Made by a program: the position numbers and the translations under genes | The notes under the pieces: model-generated | Seen by the model: only the letters and a program-made list of their open reading frames with translations | What the model was told of the DNA's origin: nothing | The model's database searches: none | Assembly (NCBI RefSeq): GCF_013167895.1 | Contig: NZ_BLWC01000001.1 | Coordinates: 4,402,001-4,466,000, forward strand | DNA from: Streptomyces fulvorobeus | Lineage (GTDB): Bacteria > Actinomycetota > Actinomycetes > Streptomycetales > Streptomycetaceae | DNA: 64,000 nucleotides | Direction: 5' to 3' | Shown here: positions 17,889 through 29,700 of the stretch, one piece after another | How positions within the stretch are numbered: the first letter of the stretch is position 1 | Layout: each line of letters begins with the position of its first letter

Positions 17889-19103
17889 CTACTTCTGGGG
17901 TATGGACCCTCGGTCCTGCGCGTCCTTCAGTGCCTGGGCCAGGACGTCGATCTCGGCCTCGGTGGTGTAGAAGTGCGCCGAGACCCGGATCAGGGGCCCG
18001 TCCGGCCGCCCGGCCACCGCCGACTCGATCCGGAAGCGCTCCCAGAGGCCGTCGCGCAGTCCGTCCGCGTCCGTGCCGCGGGGCAGCCGGAACGCCACCA
18101 TCCCACCGGACAGTTCCGCCGGCTCCGGGGTGGCCGCTTCGAGGCCGCACCAGCCGGTGAGGCGCTGGCGGGCGTACCCCGCGGTCTCGCGCATACGCGC
18201 GCGGACCCTGTCGTGACCGAGCTCCGCCTGGAAGCCGATGGCCTCCGGCAGGGTCAGCCACGGGCAGATGTCCCGCGTCCCCTCGCACTCCAGTCTGCGC
18301 AGCCGCGGGGTGCTGCCGAACCGGTCGCGCGCGTCCGGCTCCCCGCCGGTGGCCGGGGGGTGGTAGGCCCAGCTCACCTGGGGCGGCCGCAGGGTCTGCG
18401 CGCGGTCCGCGCCGATGTGCAGGAATCCGACGCCGGTGGGGGCCAGCAGCCATTTGTGGCCACTTCCCGCGTAGAAGTCGCAGGGCAGGGCGGCCAGGTC
18501 CAGGGCGGTGAAGGCCGGGGCGTGGGCGCCGTCGACCACGGTGAGGACGGAGCGCCGGCGGGCCTCCTCGCACAGGCGCGCGGCCGGCAGCACCAGACCC
18601 GTCGACGACACCACATGGCTGAAGAACAGCAGCCGGGTCCGCCCGTTCATCGCGCCGACCGCGGCGTCGACGATCTCCTGCGGGTCACGGGGCATCCGCG
18701 GCAGCCGGAAGGTCCGTACCGTCAGCCCGTGCTCCTGGGCCACGCGTTCCCAGCACCACCGCATCGGCGCGTACTCCTGGTCGCTCATCAGGATCTCGCC
18801 CGGGGCGGCCGGCCGCAGCGAGGACGCCACCAGATTGACGGCCGCGGTGACGTTGGTGGTGAGGACCAGGCGGTGCGGCTCGCTCCCCACGAAGGCCGCC
18901 AGCGACTCGCGCGCCCGCCACAGGAGCGGAGGCACCTCACGCAGCAGGAAGTCCATCGGCGCGTGGGCGAGACGGCCGCGCAGGGCGGTGACGCGCTCGA
19001 AGACGCTCCGGGGCAGCGGCCCGCCGGAGCCGGTGTTCAGGTTGACGACGGCCGGGTCGAGGAGCATCCGCTCACGGGCGCCGGCCCAGTCGGTATCGGC
19101 CAT
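17889..19103 (-). CDS. cefD: Isopenicillin N epimerase (PLP enzyme)
   Basis: This 404-residue class V aminotransferase-fold protein converts isopenicillin N to penicillin N by epimerising the alpha-aminoadipyl side chain. It shows LNTGSGGPLP near 22-31, the Asp191-Gly-Ala-His cofactor motif and the PLP lysine Lys217 in AGSGHKW. These segments and the length agree with S. clavuligerus CefD (398 residues). I place the start at the ATG at 19103, 8 bases after GGGAG; the longer frame from 19199 has no support. It diverges from lat across a 231-base promoter region. Epimerisation is needed for penicillin N and is normally followed by CefE ring expansion, but no cefE is visible. Confidence 0.93.
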   Translation of the reverse strand: MADTDWAGARERMLLDPAVVNLNTGSGGPLPRSVFERVTALRGRLAHAPMDFLLREVPPLLWRARESLAAFVGSEPHRLVLTTNVTAAVNLVASSLRPAAPGEILMSDQEYAPMRWCWERVAQEHGLTVRTFRLPRMPRDPQEIVDAAVGAMNGRTRLLFFSHVVSSTGLVLPAARLCEEARRRSVLTVVDGAHAPAFTALDLAALPCDFYAGSGHKWLLAPTGVGFLHIGADRAQTLRPPQVSWAYHPPATGGEPDARDRFGSTPRLRRLECEGTRDICPWLTLPEAIGFQAELGHDRVRARMRETAGYARQRLTGWCGLEAATPEPAELSGGMVAFRLPRGTDADGLRDGLWERFRIESAVAGRPDGPLIRVSAHFYTTEAEIDVLAQALKDAQDRGSIPQK

Positions 19104-19334
19104 GTGGTCTACTCCCGCCCCTTGCTGACGGACACATAAGACAGCCATCTTTCCGGTGCTGTCCATGCCTTTCCCCGCCCACCGTTCCTTCTCGGACATC
19201 AGTCGTCCGAAAGGGGCCCTAAAGAGCCTCGGAAGAGAACGTCAAGAGTTCGCGGTCATACAACTGATGGCTGAACTGGGAGGGTGCCGCATATACGCCT
19301 CTCCGTTTCACCGAGGACGACACTGGGAGACGCG
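19104..19334. promoter_or_regulatory. Divergent cefD/lat promoter region
   Basis: This 231-base spacer is noticeably less GC-rich than its flanks and drives both arms of the penicillin cluster. On the cefD strand a TTGACG (19245-19240) stands 17 bases from TTAGGG (19222-19217), a plausible but weak -35/-10 pair. I could not identify a convincing lat promoter or a regulator site. It would be the natural target of a SARP-type activator encoded elsewhere. Confidence 0.5.
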
Positions 19335-20723
19335 ATGTCTGTGGGAACGTCAACAACGGGTGAAAAAGACGGAGGCACCGGAGGCGCAATTCCCGGTAAA
19401 TCTGCTCTGCGTGCGGGGGACGTACATGATGCCCTGAAACCGCACGTTCTCGTGGACGGTTACGGATTCGTTCTCGATCTGGCGGCCAGTTCGGGGAGCC
19501 GGCTCGTCGACGGTGTGACCGGGAAGAGTTATCTCGATCTCTTCTCCTTCTTCGCCTCCTCGCCGCTCGGTATGAATCCCTCCTGCATCACCGACGACGA
19601 GGAGTTCATGCGGGAGCTCGCGGCCGCCGCCGTCAACAAGCCGTCGAACCCGGATCTCTACACCGTTCCGTACGCCGAGTTCGTCAGGACGTTCGCCCGG
19701 GTGCTCGGGGACCCGGCGCTGCCGCACCTGTTCTTCGTGGACGGCGGGGCGCTGGCCGTCGAGAACGCGCTCAAGGCCGCCTTCGACTGGAAGGCGCAGA
19801 AGCTCGGGCTCGACGACGACGGCGTCAACGGTCTCCAGGTGCTCCACCTGGAGCGGTCGTTCCACGGCCGCAGCGGCTACACCATGTCACTCACCAACAC
19901 CGAGGTGTCCAAGACCACCCGGTACCCCAAGTTCGCCTGGCCGCGCATCCCCACACCCGCGCTGCGCCACCCCCTCGCCGAGAACGCCCGGGAGAACGAG
20001 GAGGCCGAGCGGCAGGCCCTCCAGGCCGCCGAGGCGGCGTTCCGCGCGGCGGACGGGATGATCGCCTGCTTCATCGCCGAACCGATCCAGGGCGAGGGCG
20101 GCGACAACCACCTGAGCGCCGGCTTCCTCCAGGCCATGCAGGGGCTCTGCCGCCGGTACGACGCCCTGTTCGTCCTCGACGAGGTCCAGAGCGGCTGCGG
20201 CATCACGGGCACCGCCTGGGCCTACCAGCAACTCGGCCTGGAGCCCGACCTGGTCGCCTTCGGCAAGAAGACGCAGGTCTGCGGAGTGATGGGCGGCGGC
20301 CGGATCGACGAGGTCGCGGACAACGTCTTCGCCGTCTCCTCCCGGATCAGCTCGACCTGGGGCGGGAACCTCGCCGACATGGTCCGGGCCACCCGGATAC
20401 TCGAGACGATCGAGCGCACCCGGCTGTTCGACACCGTCGGCCGCCTCGGCGCCTACCTCGGTGACGGTCTCGAAGCCATCGCCGTCAAGCACTCCGACCT
20501 CGTGACCAACGCCCGCGGCCGCGGCCTCATGCGCGCCGTCGACCTGCCCGACACCCGGACCCGCGACGAGATCCTGCGCCGGATGCTCCAGGAGCACCAG
20601 GTCATCGCCCTGCCGTGCGGCGACCGCGGCCTGCGGTTCCGCCCGCCGCTGACGATCACCGAGAGCGAGATCGACCAGGCCCTTGAGGCGCTGGCCCTCA
20701 GCGTCGCGGCGCCCGCCGCCTGA
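19335..20723 (+). CDS. lat: L-lysine 6-aminotransferase
   Basis: This 462-residue class III PLP aminotransferase transfers the epsilon-amino group of lysine to 2-oxoglutarate. The semialdehyde formed cyclises to piperideine-6-carboxylate, the substrate of Pcd. It has PLP-binding Asp282 in FVLDEVQSGCG and the Schiff-base lysine Lys311 in AFGKKTQVCG, a motif specific to lysine epsilon-aminotransferases. The start is the ATG at 19335 behind GGGAGA. It heads the lat-pcbAB-pcbC operon in the same order as in S. clavuligerus, with 53 bases before pcbAB. Confidence 0.94.
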   Translation: MSVGTSTTGEKDGGTGGAIPGKSALRAGDVHDALKPHVLVDGYGFVLDLAASSGSRLVDGVTGKSYLDLFSFFASSPLGMNPSCITDDEEFMRELAAAAVNKPSNPDLYTVPYAEFVRTFARVLGDPALPHLFFVDGGALAVENALKAAFDWKAQKLGLDDDGVNGLQVLHLERSFHGRSGYTMSLTNTEVSKTTRYPKFAWPRIPTPALRHPLAENARENEEAERQALQAAEAAFRAADGMIACFIAEPIQGEGGDNHLSAGFLQAMQGLCRRYDALFVLDEVQSGCGITGTAWAYQQLGLEPDLVAFGKKTQVCGVMGGGRIDEVADNVFAVSSRISSTWGGNLADMVRATRILETIERTRLFDTVGRLGAYLGDGLEAIAVKHSDLVTNARGRGLMRAVDLPDTRTRDEILRRMLQEHQVIALPCGDRGLRFRPPLTITESEIDQALEALALSVAAPAA

Positions 20724-20776
20724 CCCCCGTCCAGCCCGCCCTGCTGCCGATACGAGAACAGACGGAGAGCCCACCC

Positions 20777-23700
20777 ATGACGTCAGCACGGTTCCCGACG
20801 ACCGCCGCACAGTGGACGGCTCGCATCGATGGAGTATCGGGCGAGCGCTGCGATCTGGAAATGCTGCTCAAGGACGAGTGGCGCAACAGGATCGCGGTAC
20901 GGGACGACGATCCCGGTATCCGCGCGACGGAATCCCGGGAACTGTTAATAGACGGACGGGAATACGCGGCGCTGAAGAACGCACTGGCCGGCCACGACGG
21001 TGTGTCGGTCGGTGCGTTCGCGCTCGCCGCGCTCCACAGCGTGATGCGCGCGTACGGACACGGAAACCGGACGGTCGCCGCGTTCGTCGACGCCACCTCG
21101 GGGACGGAGCCGCAACACTCCCGCATTCTTCCCGTCATGGTCGACCACGGGACCCAGTCCCGGCTGACCTGTCTGGCGGCGGTGCGGGAACTCGACGAAG
21201 CGCTGCGGGCGAAGGAGGCGTACGCCGCCCCGGACGAGCTGCTCGGGCGCGGGCTGTTCGACGCGCTCCTCGTACTCGCGGACCACGAGACACCCCTGGC
21301 CGCACTGGCGCCGTCCCCGCTCACCATGGTCGTCAGGGACACCGGCGGATCGCTGAGCTGGTCCATCGCCTACGCGGGCGAGCTCTTCGAGGACCGCACG
21401 ATCGCCGGTGTGCTCGACGTCGTACGCGAGGTGCTCGGCCAGTTCCTCAGCCGCCCCGCCCTCCTCGTGGCCGACATCGAGCTGGTGTCGCGTGAACAGC
21501 GCGAGCGGATACGGGAGTGGAACGCCACCGACGGCGACTTCCCGCGCGACAAGCGGCTGAACCACCTCTTCGAGGACGCCGTCCTGCGGTCGCCGGACCG
21601 GGAGGCCGTCGTCTTCGGCGACACCACGCTGACGTACCGCGAGGTCAACGAACGGTCCAACCAGTTCGCGCACTGGCTGCTGGGACCCGGGGCCGGGGTC
21701 CGCCCGGAGGAACTGGTCGGGCTCTACCTCGACAAGAGCGACCTCGGTGTCGTCGCCACGCTGGGCATCTGGAAGGCCGGCGCGGCCTACGTCCCGATCG
21801 ACCCCGGCTACCCGGCGGAGCGCGTCAGGTTCGCCGTAAGCGACACCGGCCTCAGCGGCATCGTCACCAACCAGCGGCACGCGGCACGGCTGCGGGAGAT
21901 GCTCGGCGCCGACCACGCGGACGTGCGCGTCATCGAGGTGGAGACCGTACTGGCCGAGCAGGCCGGCGCCGGGAGCGCGGTCCTGGCCAACCCGGACCTG
22001 CCGCTCGGCAGCGGGGACCTCGCCTATCTGACGTACACCTCCGGCACGACCGGTGTGCCCAAGGGTGTGCCGAAGTACCACGACAGCGTCGTGAACAGCA
22101 TCACGGACCTCTCCGAGCGCTACGACATGCGGCGGCCCGGCGAGGAGCGGGTGGCGCTCTTCGCCTCGTACGTCTTCGAACCGCATCTGCGCCAGACCCT
22201 GATCGCGCTGATCAACTCGCAGACGCTGGTGATCGTGCCCGAGACGGTCAGGCTGGACCCGGACCGTTTCCCGGTGTTCCTGGAGAGCAACGGGATCACC
22301 TATCTCAACGCCACCGGATCGGTGATCCAATACTTCGACCTGCGCCGATGTCCGAGTCTGAAGAAGATCCTGCTGGTCGGGGAGGAACTGACGGCGGCCG
22401 GGCTCCGCCGGCTGCGCGAGAACTTCTCCGGTCACATCGTCAACGAGTACGCCTTCACCGAGGCGGCCTTCGTCACCGCCGTGAAGCACTTCGCGCCGGG
22501 CGTCACCGAGCGCAAGGACCGCAGCATCGGCCGCCCGGTCCGCAACGTCAAGTGGTACGTGCTGAGCCAGAACCTGAAGCAGCTGCCGATCGGCGCGATC
22601 GGCGAGCTGTACATCGGCGGGCGCGGGGTGGCGCCCGGATACCTCAACCGGGACGACCTGACCGCCGAGCGCTTCACACCCAACCCGTTCCGTACGGAGC
22701 GGGAGGTGGCGGGCGGCGAGAACGCCCGCATCTACCGGACCGGCGACCTGGCACGGCTCCTGCCCTCCGGCGAGGTCGAGTTCATGGGCCGCAGCGACTT
22801 CCAGCTGAAGCTGAACGGCGTCCGCGTGGAGCCCGGTGAGATCGAGGCACAGGCGACCGAGTTCCCCGGTGTGCGCAAGTGTGTCGTCGTGGCCCGCGAA
22901 GGGGCCGGCGGCCCCAGCGACCGCTATCTGGCCGGCTACTACCTCACCGAACCCTCGGCGCAGGTGACCGAGGACGAGCTGCTGGCCTTCCTCGAACAAC
23001 GGCTGATCCGGATCATGGTCCCCGCCCGGATGGTCCGCCTCGACAGCATCCCGGTCAACGTCAACGGCAAGGTCGACTGGCGCGCCCTGCCCGAGGTGGA
23101 CGCCGCCAGGCCCGGCACGGCAGCGGACGGCCCCGGCCGCCGGGCGGAGCCGGCGGACGGTGTCCTGGACGAGCTCCGCGAGATCTGGAGCACCGTACTC
23201 GGCGTGCCGGCGGCCCGCATCGGCGACGGCGACGACTTCTTCAGGCTCGGCGGCCAGAGCATCTCCAGCATCCTGCTCATCGCACGCATACGCAGGCAAC
23301 TGGGCGTGTTCGTCGGGGTGGAGGACGTCTTCACCCTCAGGACGCTGGGTGAACTGGCCCGCCACCTGGACCGGCAGCTGGAGCGGGGACCGGGACCGGA
23401 GGCACCGGAGGCCGTCGAGGAACCCCTGAACGAGGGCGAGTCCCTGCGCCTGCGGGCCAACGGCCTCCAGCAGGGCCTGCTCTACCACGCGCTGAAGAGC
23501 CGCAACGGCGACGACGCCTACGTCATGCAGTCGGTGCACCGCTACCGGTGCCGCATCCAGCCCGAGCAGATGAGGGAGGCGTGGCAGGACGCGCAGCGCA
23601 AGTACCCCGCGCTGCGGCTGCGCTTCGAGTGGGCCGAGGAGCCGCTCCAGATCATCGAGCACGACGACAAGCCGTTCGACTGGCGCTTCGTCGACCTGAG

Positions 23701-26700
23701 CGGGCTCGCGGACCCCGGTGAGCAGGACGCCCGTATCAAGGAGCTCCAGGAACGGGACAGGACCGAGCCGTACGAACCGGCGGCCGGCAGGCTGTTCCGC
23801 GTCTACCTGGTCAAGCAGCGCGAGGACCTGTACTCGCTGATCTTCAGCTGCCACCACCTCATCATGGACGGCTGGAGCCTGCCCGTACTGCACGACGACG
23901 TACACCGCACCTACCTCCGGCTGATCCGGGGCGCGGGGGCCGAACCGGCCGTCGACCACGCGTACGTGGCGGCGCAGCGGCACTGGGAAGCGCACCGGGA
24001 CGACCACGCCGACTACTGGGTCCGGCAGATCGAGCGCATCGACGAGCGCGGTGACTTCGGCGGGCTGCTCAAGGAGGAGATCCGCTACCAGGTCGCGCTG
24101 AGCGACTACGACCACATCCGTGAGCACCGGACGAAGAAGCTGTGCCTCGGCGCGGACCTGACCGCCGCGCTCAAGGCGCGGTGCGCGGCGAACTCCGTCA
24201 CCCTGCACTCGGTGCTCCAGTTCGTCTGGCACAAGGTGCTGTACGCCATCGGCGGCGGGAACACCACGGTGGTCGGCACTATCGTCTCCGGACGCAATCT
24301 GCACGTCGACGCCATCGAGGACTCGGTCGGCCTGTTCATCAACACCCTCCCGCTGATCGTCGACCACGACGACCAGGCGCAGCGGACGGTCGGCGCGGCG
24401 ATCGGCGACATCCAGGCCGCCGTCAACACGATGAACAGCAGGAGCACGGTGGAGCTCGGCCGGCTCCAGACCGGCGGGATGAAGCGCCGGCTCTTCGACA
24501 CCCTGCTCGTCCTGGAGAACTACCCGCGCCTGCTGGCGGAGGCGGAGGAGCACGACGAGCTCCTGCGCTTCGAGAAGGGCTACGACGCGGACAAGGTCGA
24601 CTACCCGCTGGCCGTCGTGGCACGCGAGGAGGACGACGAGCTGACGGTCACCCTCTGGTACGCGGGTGAGCTGTTCGAGGACTCCACCATCGACACCCTC
24701 CTCGACACCACCGGCACCCTGTTCCAGCAGGTCGCGGACGACATCACGCGGCCCGTCGACAGCCTCGAACTGGTCTCACCGGCGATGGTCGAGCGCTTCG
24801 ACGAGTGGAACCGCACCGAGACGGCCTTCCCCGCCGAGCAGACCCTCCACGGGGTGTTCGAGCAGATGGCGGCGGCCTGGCCCGACGAGGACGCCCTCGT
24901 CTACCGCGACCGCAGGCTCACCTACCGGCAGCTGGACGAGCGGGCCAACCGGCTCGCCCACCACCTGCGGTCGGTCGCCGAACTGAGGCCGAACGACCTG
25001 GTCGGCCTGGTGGTCGACAAGAGCGAGCTGATGATCACGGCGATCCTCGCGGTGTGGAAGGCCGGAGCCGCGTACGTGCCGATCGACCCGGCCTACCCCG
25101 ACGACCGGATCGCGTTCATGCTGGCGGACACCGACGCCCGCGTGGTGGTGACCAACGAGATCCACGGCGAGCGGCTGCGGACCGTCACCGCCGACGCGGG
25201 GCTGCGGGTCCTGGACATCGAGCGGCTGCCGCTGGACGAGCAGCCCGCCCACGCACCGGCCACCACGGTGACCAGCACCGACCTGGCGTACGCGATCTAC
25301 ACCTCGGGCACCACCGGCAAGCCGAAGGCCGTGCTCGTCGAGCACCGGGGCGTCGTCAACCTCCAGGTCTCCGTGGCCAGGCTGTTCGGCCTGGCGAAGG
25401 AGAAGGGGGAAGAGGCACTGCTCTCGTTCTCCAACTACGTCTTCGACCACTTCGTCGAGCAGATGACCGACGCGCTGCTCAACGGACAGAAGCTCGTCGT
25501 CCTGGACGACAGCATGCGCACCGACACCGAGCGCCTGTACGCCTACATCAACGACGAGCAGGTCACCTACCTCTCCGGCACCCCGTCGGTGCTCTCGCTC
25601 TACGACTACTCCACCACCACCTCCCTGACCCGCATCGACGCGATCGGTGAGGACTTCACCGAGCCCGTGTTCGACAAGATCCGCGGGACGTTCGGGAAGA
25701 CGATCATCAACGGCTACGGGCCGACCGAGATCTCCATCACGAGCCACAAACGGCTGTACGAGCCGGGCGAGCGGCGCGCCACCAAGAGCATCGGTCACCC
25801 GGTCGCCAACACCGCCTGCTACGTCCTCGACAAGTCGATGCGGCGGGTCCCGGTCGGCGGCATGGGCGAGCTCTACATCGGCGGGATCGGCGTCACCCGC
25901 GGCTACCTCAACCGGGACGATCTGACGGCCGACCGGTTCGTGGACAACCCCTTCCAGACACCCGAGGAGAAGGCGCGGGGCCTGAACGCACGCGTCTACA
26001 AGACGGGCGACCTCGCCCGGTGGCTGCCCAACGGCGAGCTGGAGTGCCTGGGCCGCACCGACCTCCAGGTCAAGATCCGCGGGCAGCGGGTCGAGCTCGG
26101 CGAGGTCGAGGCCGCCCTGTCCTCGTACGAGGGGGTGACCCGGTCCCTGGTGATCGCCCGCGAGCACGGGGCGTCGGCGTCGGCGGCCGCGCAGAAGTAC
26201 CTCGTCGGCTTCTACGTCTGCGACCGCGAGCTCGACGAGCAGGACGTGAAGCGGTGGATGCGGGCCAAGCTGCCCGATGCCATCGTCCCCGCCCGTCTCC
26301 TGCGGATCACCGACATCCCCGTCACCCCCAGCGGGAAGCTCGACACGAAGAGGCTCCCGGAGACCGACTTCGGACCCGGTGACAGCACCGAGTACGTCGC
26401 CCCCTCCAACGACATCGAGACCAAGCTCTGCGGCATCTGGTCCACGGTGCTCGGGGTCGCCCCCGACCGCATCGGGGTGCACGAGGACTTCTTCGCACTC
26501 GGCGGCGACAGCATCCGTGCCATGGCGCTCGCCCAGGCCATCACCACCAGCTTCGGCCGCGGCCTCGGTGTGGCGACCGTGCTCCAGCACACGACGCTCG
26601 GGGCGCAGGCCGCGCACATCCGGGAGATGGCCGCCCAGGCCGGGGAGGAGCCCTTCGAGCCGGCCGCCGGACGTGGCGCGGAAGGGGCGGACGAGCCCCT

Positions 26701-29700
26701 GGTCTCGCTCGCGCAGGAACGCCTGCTGTTCATCGACGAGTTCGAGGGCGGCACCGCCGCGTACAACATCCCGTTCGTCCTGCGGATCGCGACCGGCGAC
26801 GGCGTCTCGCGGGACACGGTCGTCCAGGCGCTGCACACCCTGCTGCACCGCCATCCCGCGCTGCGCACCCTGCTCAGGACGGACGGCGACGGTGTCCGGC
26901 GCCAGTACACGCTGGCGCCGGAGGAGGCGTCCACCCTGTTCGTGCCGGCGGTGCACACCGCGGCCGGCGCCACGGAGCTCGACGAACGGCTCGTCGCGGC
27001 CCAGGCGTACGTGTTCCGCCTCGACGAGGAACTGCCGCTACGCGCCGACCTCTTCGAGCCGGCCACGGACCCCGGCGGCGTGTACCTGAGCCTGGTCCTG
27101 CACCACAGCTGCTTCGACGGCTGGTCCTGGAACACCTTCCGCCGGGAGCTGACGGACCTCCTGCGCGGCGTGCCCGCCACGGAACTGGGCACGATCCGCG
27201 GCACGTACGCGGACTTCGCCGTGTGGCAGCGCCAGTACCTGAGCGGCCGGCGGCTCTCGGAGCTGACGGCGTTCTGGAAGGACGCGCTGGCCGGCTACGA
27301 GACGACCCGGCTGCCGCTGGACCGGCCGCGCCCGCCCCGCTTCGACTACCGGGGCCGGGAGATCGAGTTCGCCCTCGACGAGCCGACCACCCAGGCGCTC
27401 AGGGCCCTCGCCCGGTCGGCCCGGGTGAGCCTGTACAGCGTGCTGCTCGGCGCGTGGAGCCTCATGCTCAACACGTACACCGGACAGCACGACTTCGTCG
27501 TGGGGACCCCCTCCGCCAACCGGGGCCGCCCCGAGTTCGACCGTACGATCGGCTTCTTCACCAACCTGCTGGCCCTGCGCGTCAGGATCGACCCGGACGC
27601 CACGCTCACGGAGTACGTCCACACGGTCGGCGGAGACGTCGTCGCGGCGCAGGTCCACGGTGAGCTGCCGTTCGAGCAGCTGGTCAAGGAGCTCGACCCC
27701 GAGAAGGACCCGAGCCGCCACCCCGTCCTCCAGATCAACTTCACCCTCCAGAACGTCACGGACCGCACCGACGGCGTCCAGGCGGCGCGGGAGCACCCGG
27801 AGCTGAGCCCGTACACCCCGGACGCCGGCGGCTGGACGGCCACCAAGTTCGACCTCTCGGCCACGCTCACCGAGACCCCGGACGGCCTGGCGGGCAACCT
27901 GACCTACGCCGCCTCGCTCTTCGACGACGCGAGCGCCGAGGGCTTCGTCGCCACCTTCCGGCAGATCCTCGCGGAGTTCGCCCGGCTGTCCCCGCTCGGC
28001 GACCGCGCCACGCTGGCCGACGTGGTCCGCCTCGCCGAAGAGGACCGGGCGGCCCTGGAGGCCGCCGGTGACAGCACCGCGCCGGTCCGGCCCGCCCGGA
28101 CGCTCCACGGCGTGTTCGAGGAGATGGCGGCGGCCTGGCCCGACCAGGACGCGGTCGTCTGCGGGGAGACGACCCTGACCTACCGCCGGCTCAACGAACG
28201 GGCGAACCGGCTGGCCCACTACCTCCGCTCGGTCGTCGCGCTCCAGCCGAACGACCTGGTCGGCCTGGTGCTCGACAAGAGCGAACTGATGATCACGGCG
28301 ATCCTGGCGGTGTGGAAGGCCGGGGCGGCGTACGTCCCCATCGACCCGGGCTGTCCCGACGACCGGCTCGCCTTCATGCTCAAGGACACCGGCGCCCGGC
28401 TGGTCGTGGCCGAGGCGGCCCACGGCGCACGGCTGCGTGACCTGCCCGCCACGGCGCAGACGCAGGTGGTGGAGATCGACCGGCTGCCCATGGGCTACCG
28501 GTCCGCCGAGAACCCCGTCACGGAGGTGACCCCCGAGGACGTGGCGTACGCGATCTACACCTCGGGTACCACCGGGAAGCCCAAGGCCGTCCTCGTCCCG
28601 CACCGCGCGGTGGACAGCTTCCGGGAGCGACTGGACGGCCGGTACTTCGAGACGGCCGGCGCCGCACGCCACGGCGTCCTGTTCCTGGCGAACTACGTCT
28701 TCGACTTCTCCGTCGAGCAGCTGGCACTCTCCGTCCTGGCCGGCCACAAGCTCATCGTCCCGCCGCCCTCACCCGCCCACGACGAGGGCTTCTACGCGTA
28801 CGCCAACCGTGCCGGACTGACGTATCTGAGCGGCACGCCGACCCAGATCCAGCAGTTCGACCTCTCGCGCCTGACGGAGCTGCGCTGTGTGCTGGTCGCG
28901 GGGGAGGCGTTCCACGAGAGCCACTTCGACAAGATCAGGCGTGAGTACGCCGGGCCGGTCGTCAACGCCTACGGGACCACGGAGACCGCGGTCTACAACA
29001 CGAACCGGCGCTTCGAGCCCGGCGAGAGCTACCGCAACACCTTCGGCGCACCGCTCGGCAACACCCGGCTCCACGTGCTCGACGAGGCGCGGCGACCGCT
29101 GCCGCCCGGGGCGGTGGGCGAGCTGTACGTCGCGGGCGAGTGCGTCACGCACGGGTACCTGAACCGGCCGGAGCTGACGCGCGAGCGCTTCCTGCCGAAC
29201 CCGTACCGCAGCGCCACCGAGCGCGAGGAGAGCCGGTGTCCGGTCCTCTACCGCACCGGTGACCTCGTCCGGCGCACCCACGACGGCGAGATCCAGTTCG
29301 TCGGACGCAACGACGCCCAGGTCAAGATCAACGGCCTGCGCATCGAACTCGGCGAGGTCGAAGCGGTCCTGGCGACCTGTCCGGACGTCCGCGAGTGCGC
29401 CGTCGTCGTCACGGCGGACGAACGCACGCCGGGCAGCAAGCGGCTGGTCGGCTACTACGTGGCGGACAGGGACGCGAGCGTCGACGAGGACGGGATCTTC
29501 GCCACCCTGCGCTCCCAGCTCATGCCGAGCATGGTCCCGGCCCTGCTGGTGCGGCTGGACCGGCCGCTCCCCATGACCATCAACGGCAAGCTCGACACCA
29601 AGGCGCTGCCGCAGGCCGGCCTCTCGGTGCAGCGGGCGGCCTACGCCCCTCCGCGCAGCCGCACGGAAGCCAGGCTGTGCCAGCTGTGGACCGCGCAGCT

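Noticed and set aside
16155..19139. A 994-codon plus-strand open frame opposite pcd and cefD
   Set aside because: The minus-strand genes have clear catalytic motifs and ribosome sites; the plus frame is a shadow.
20945..24553. A 1202-codon minus-strand open frame, and another of 1034 codons at 28769-31873
   Set aside because: Both lie wholly opposite pcbAB, which has complete NRPS motifs in the plus frame.
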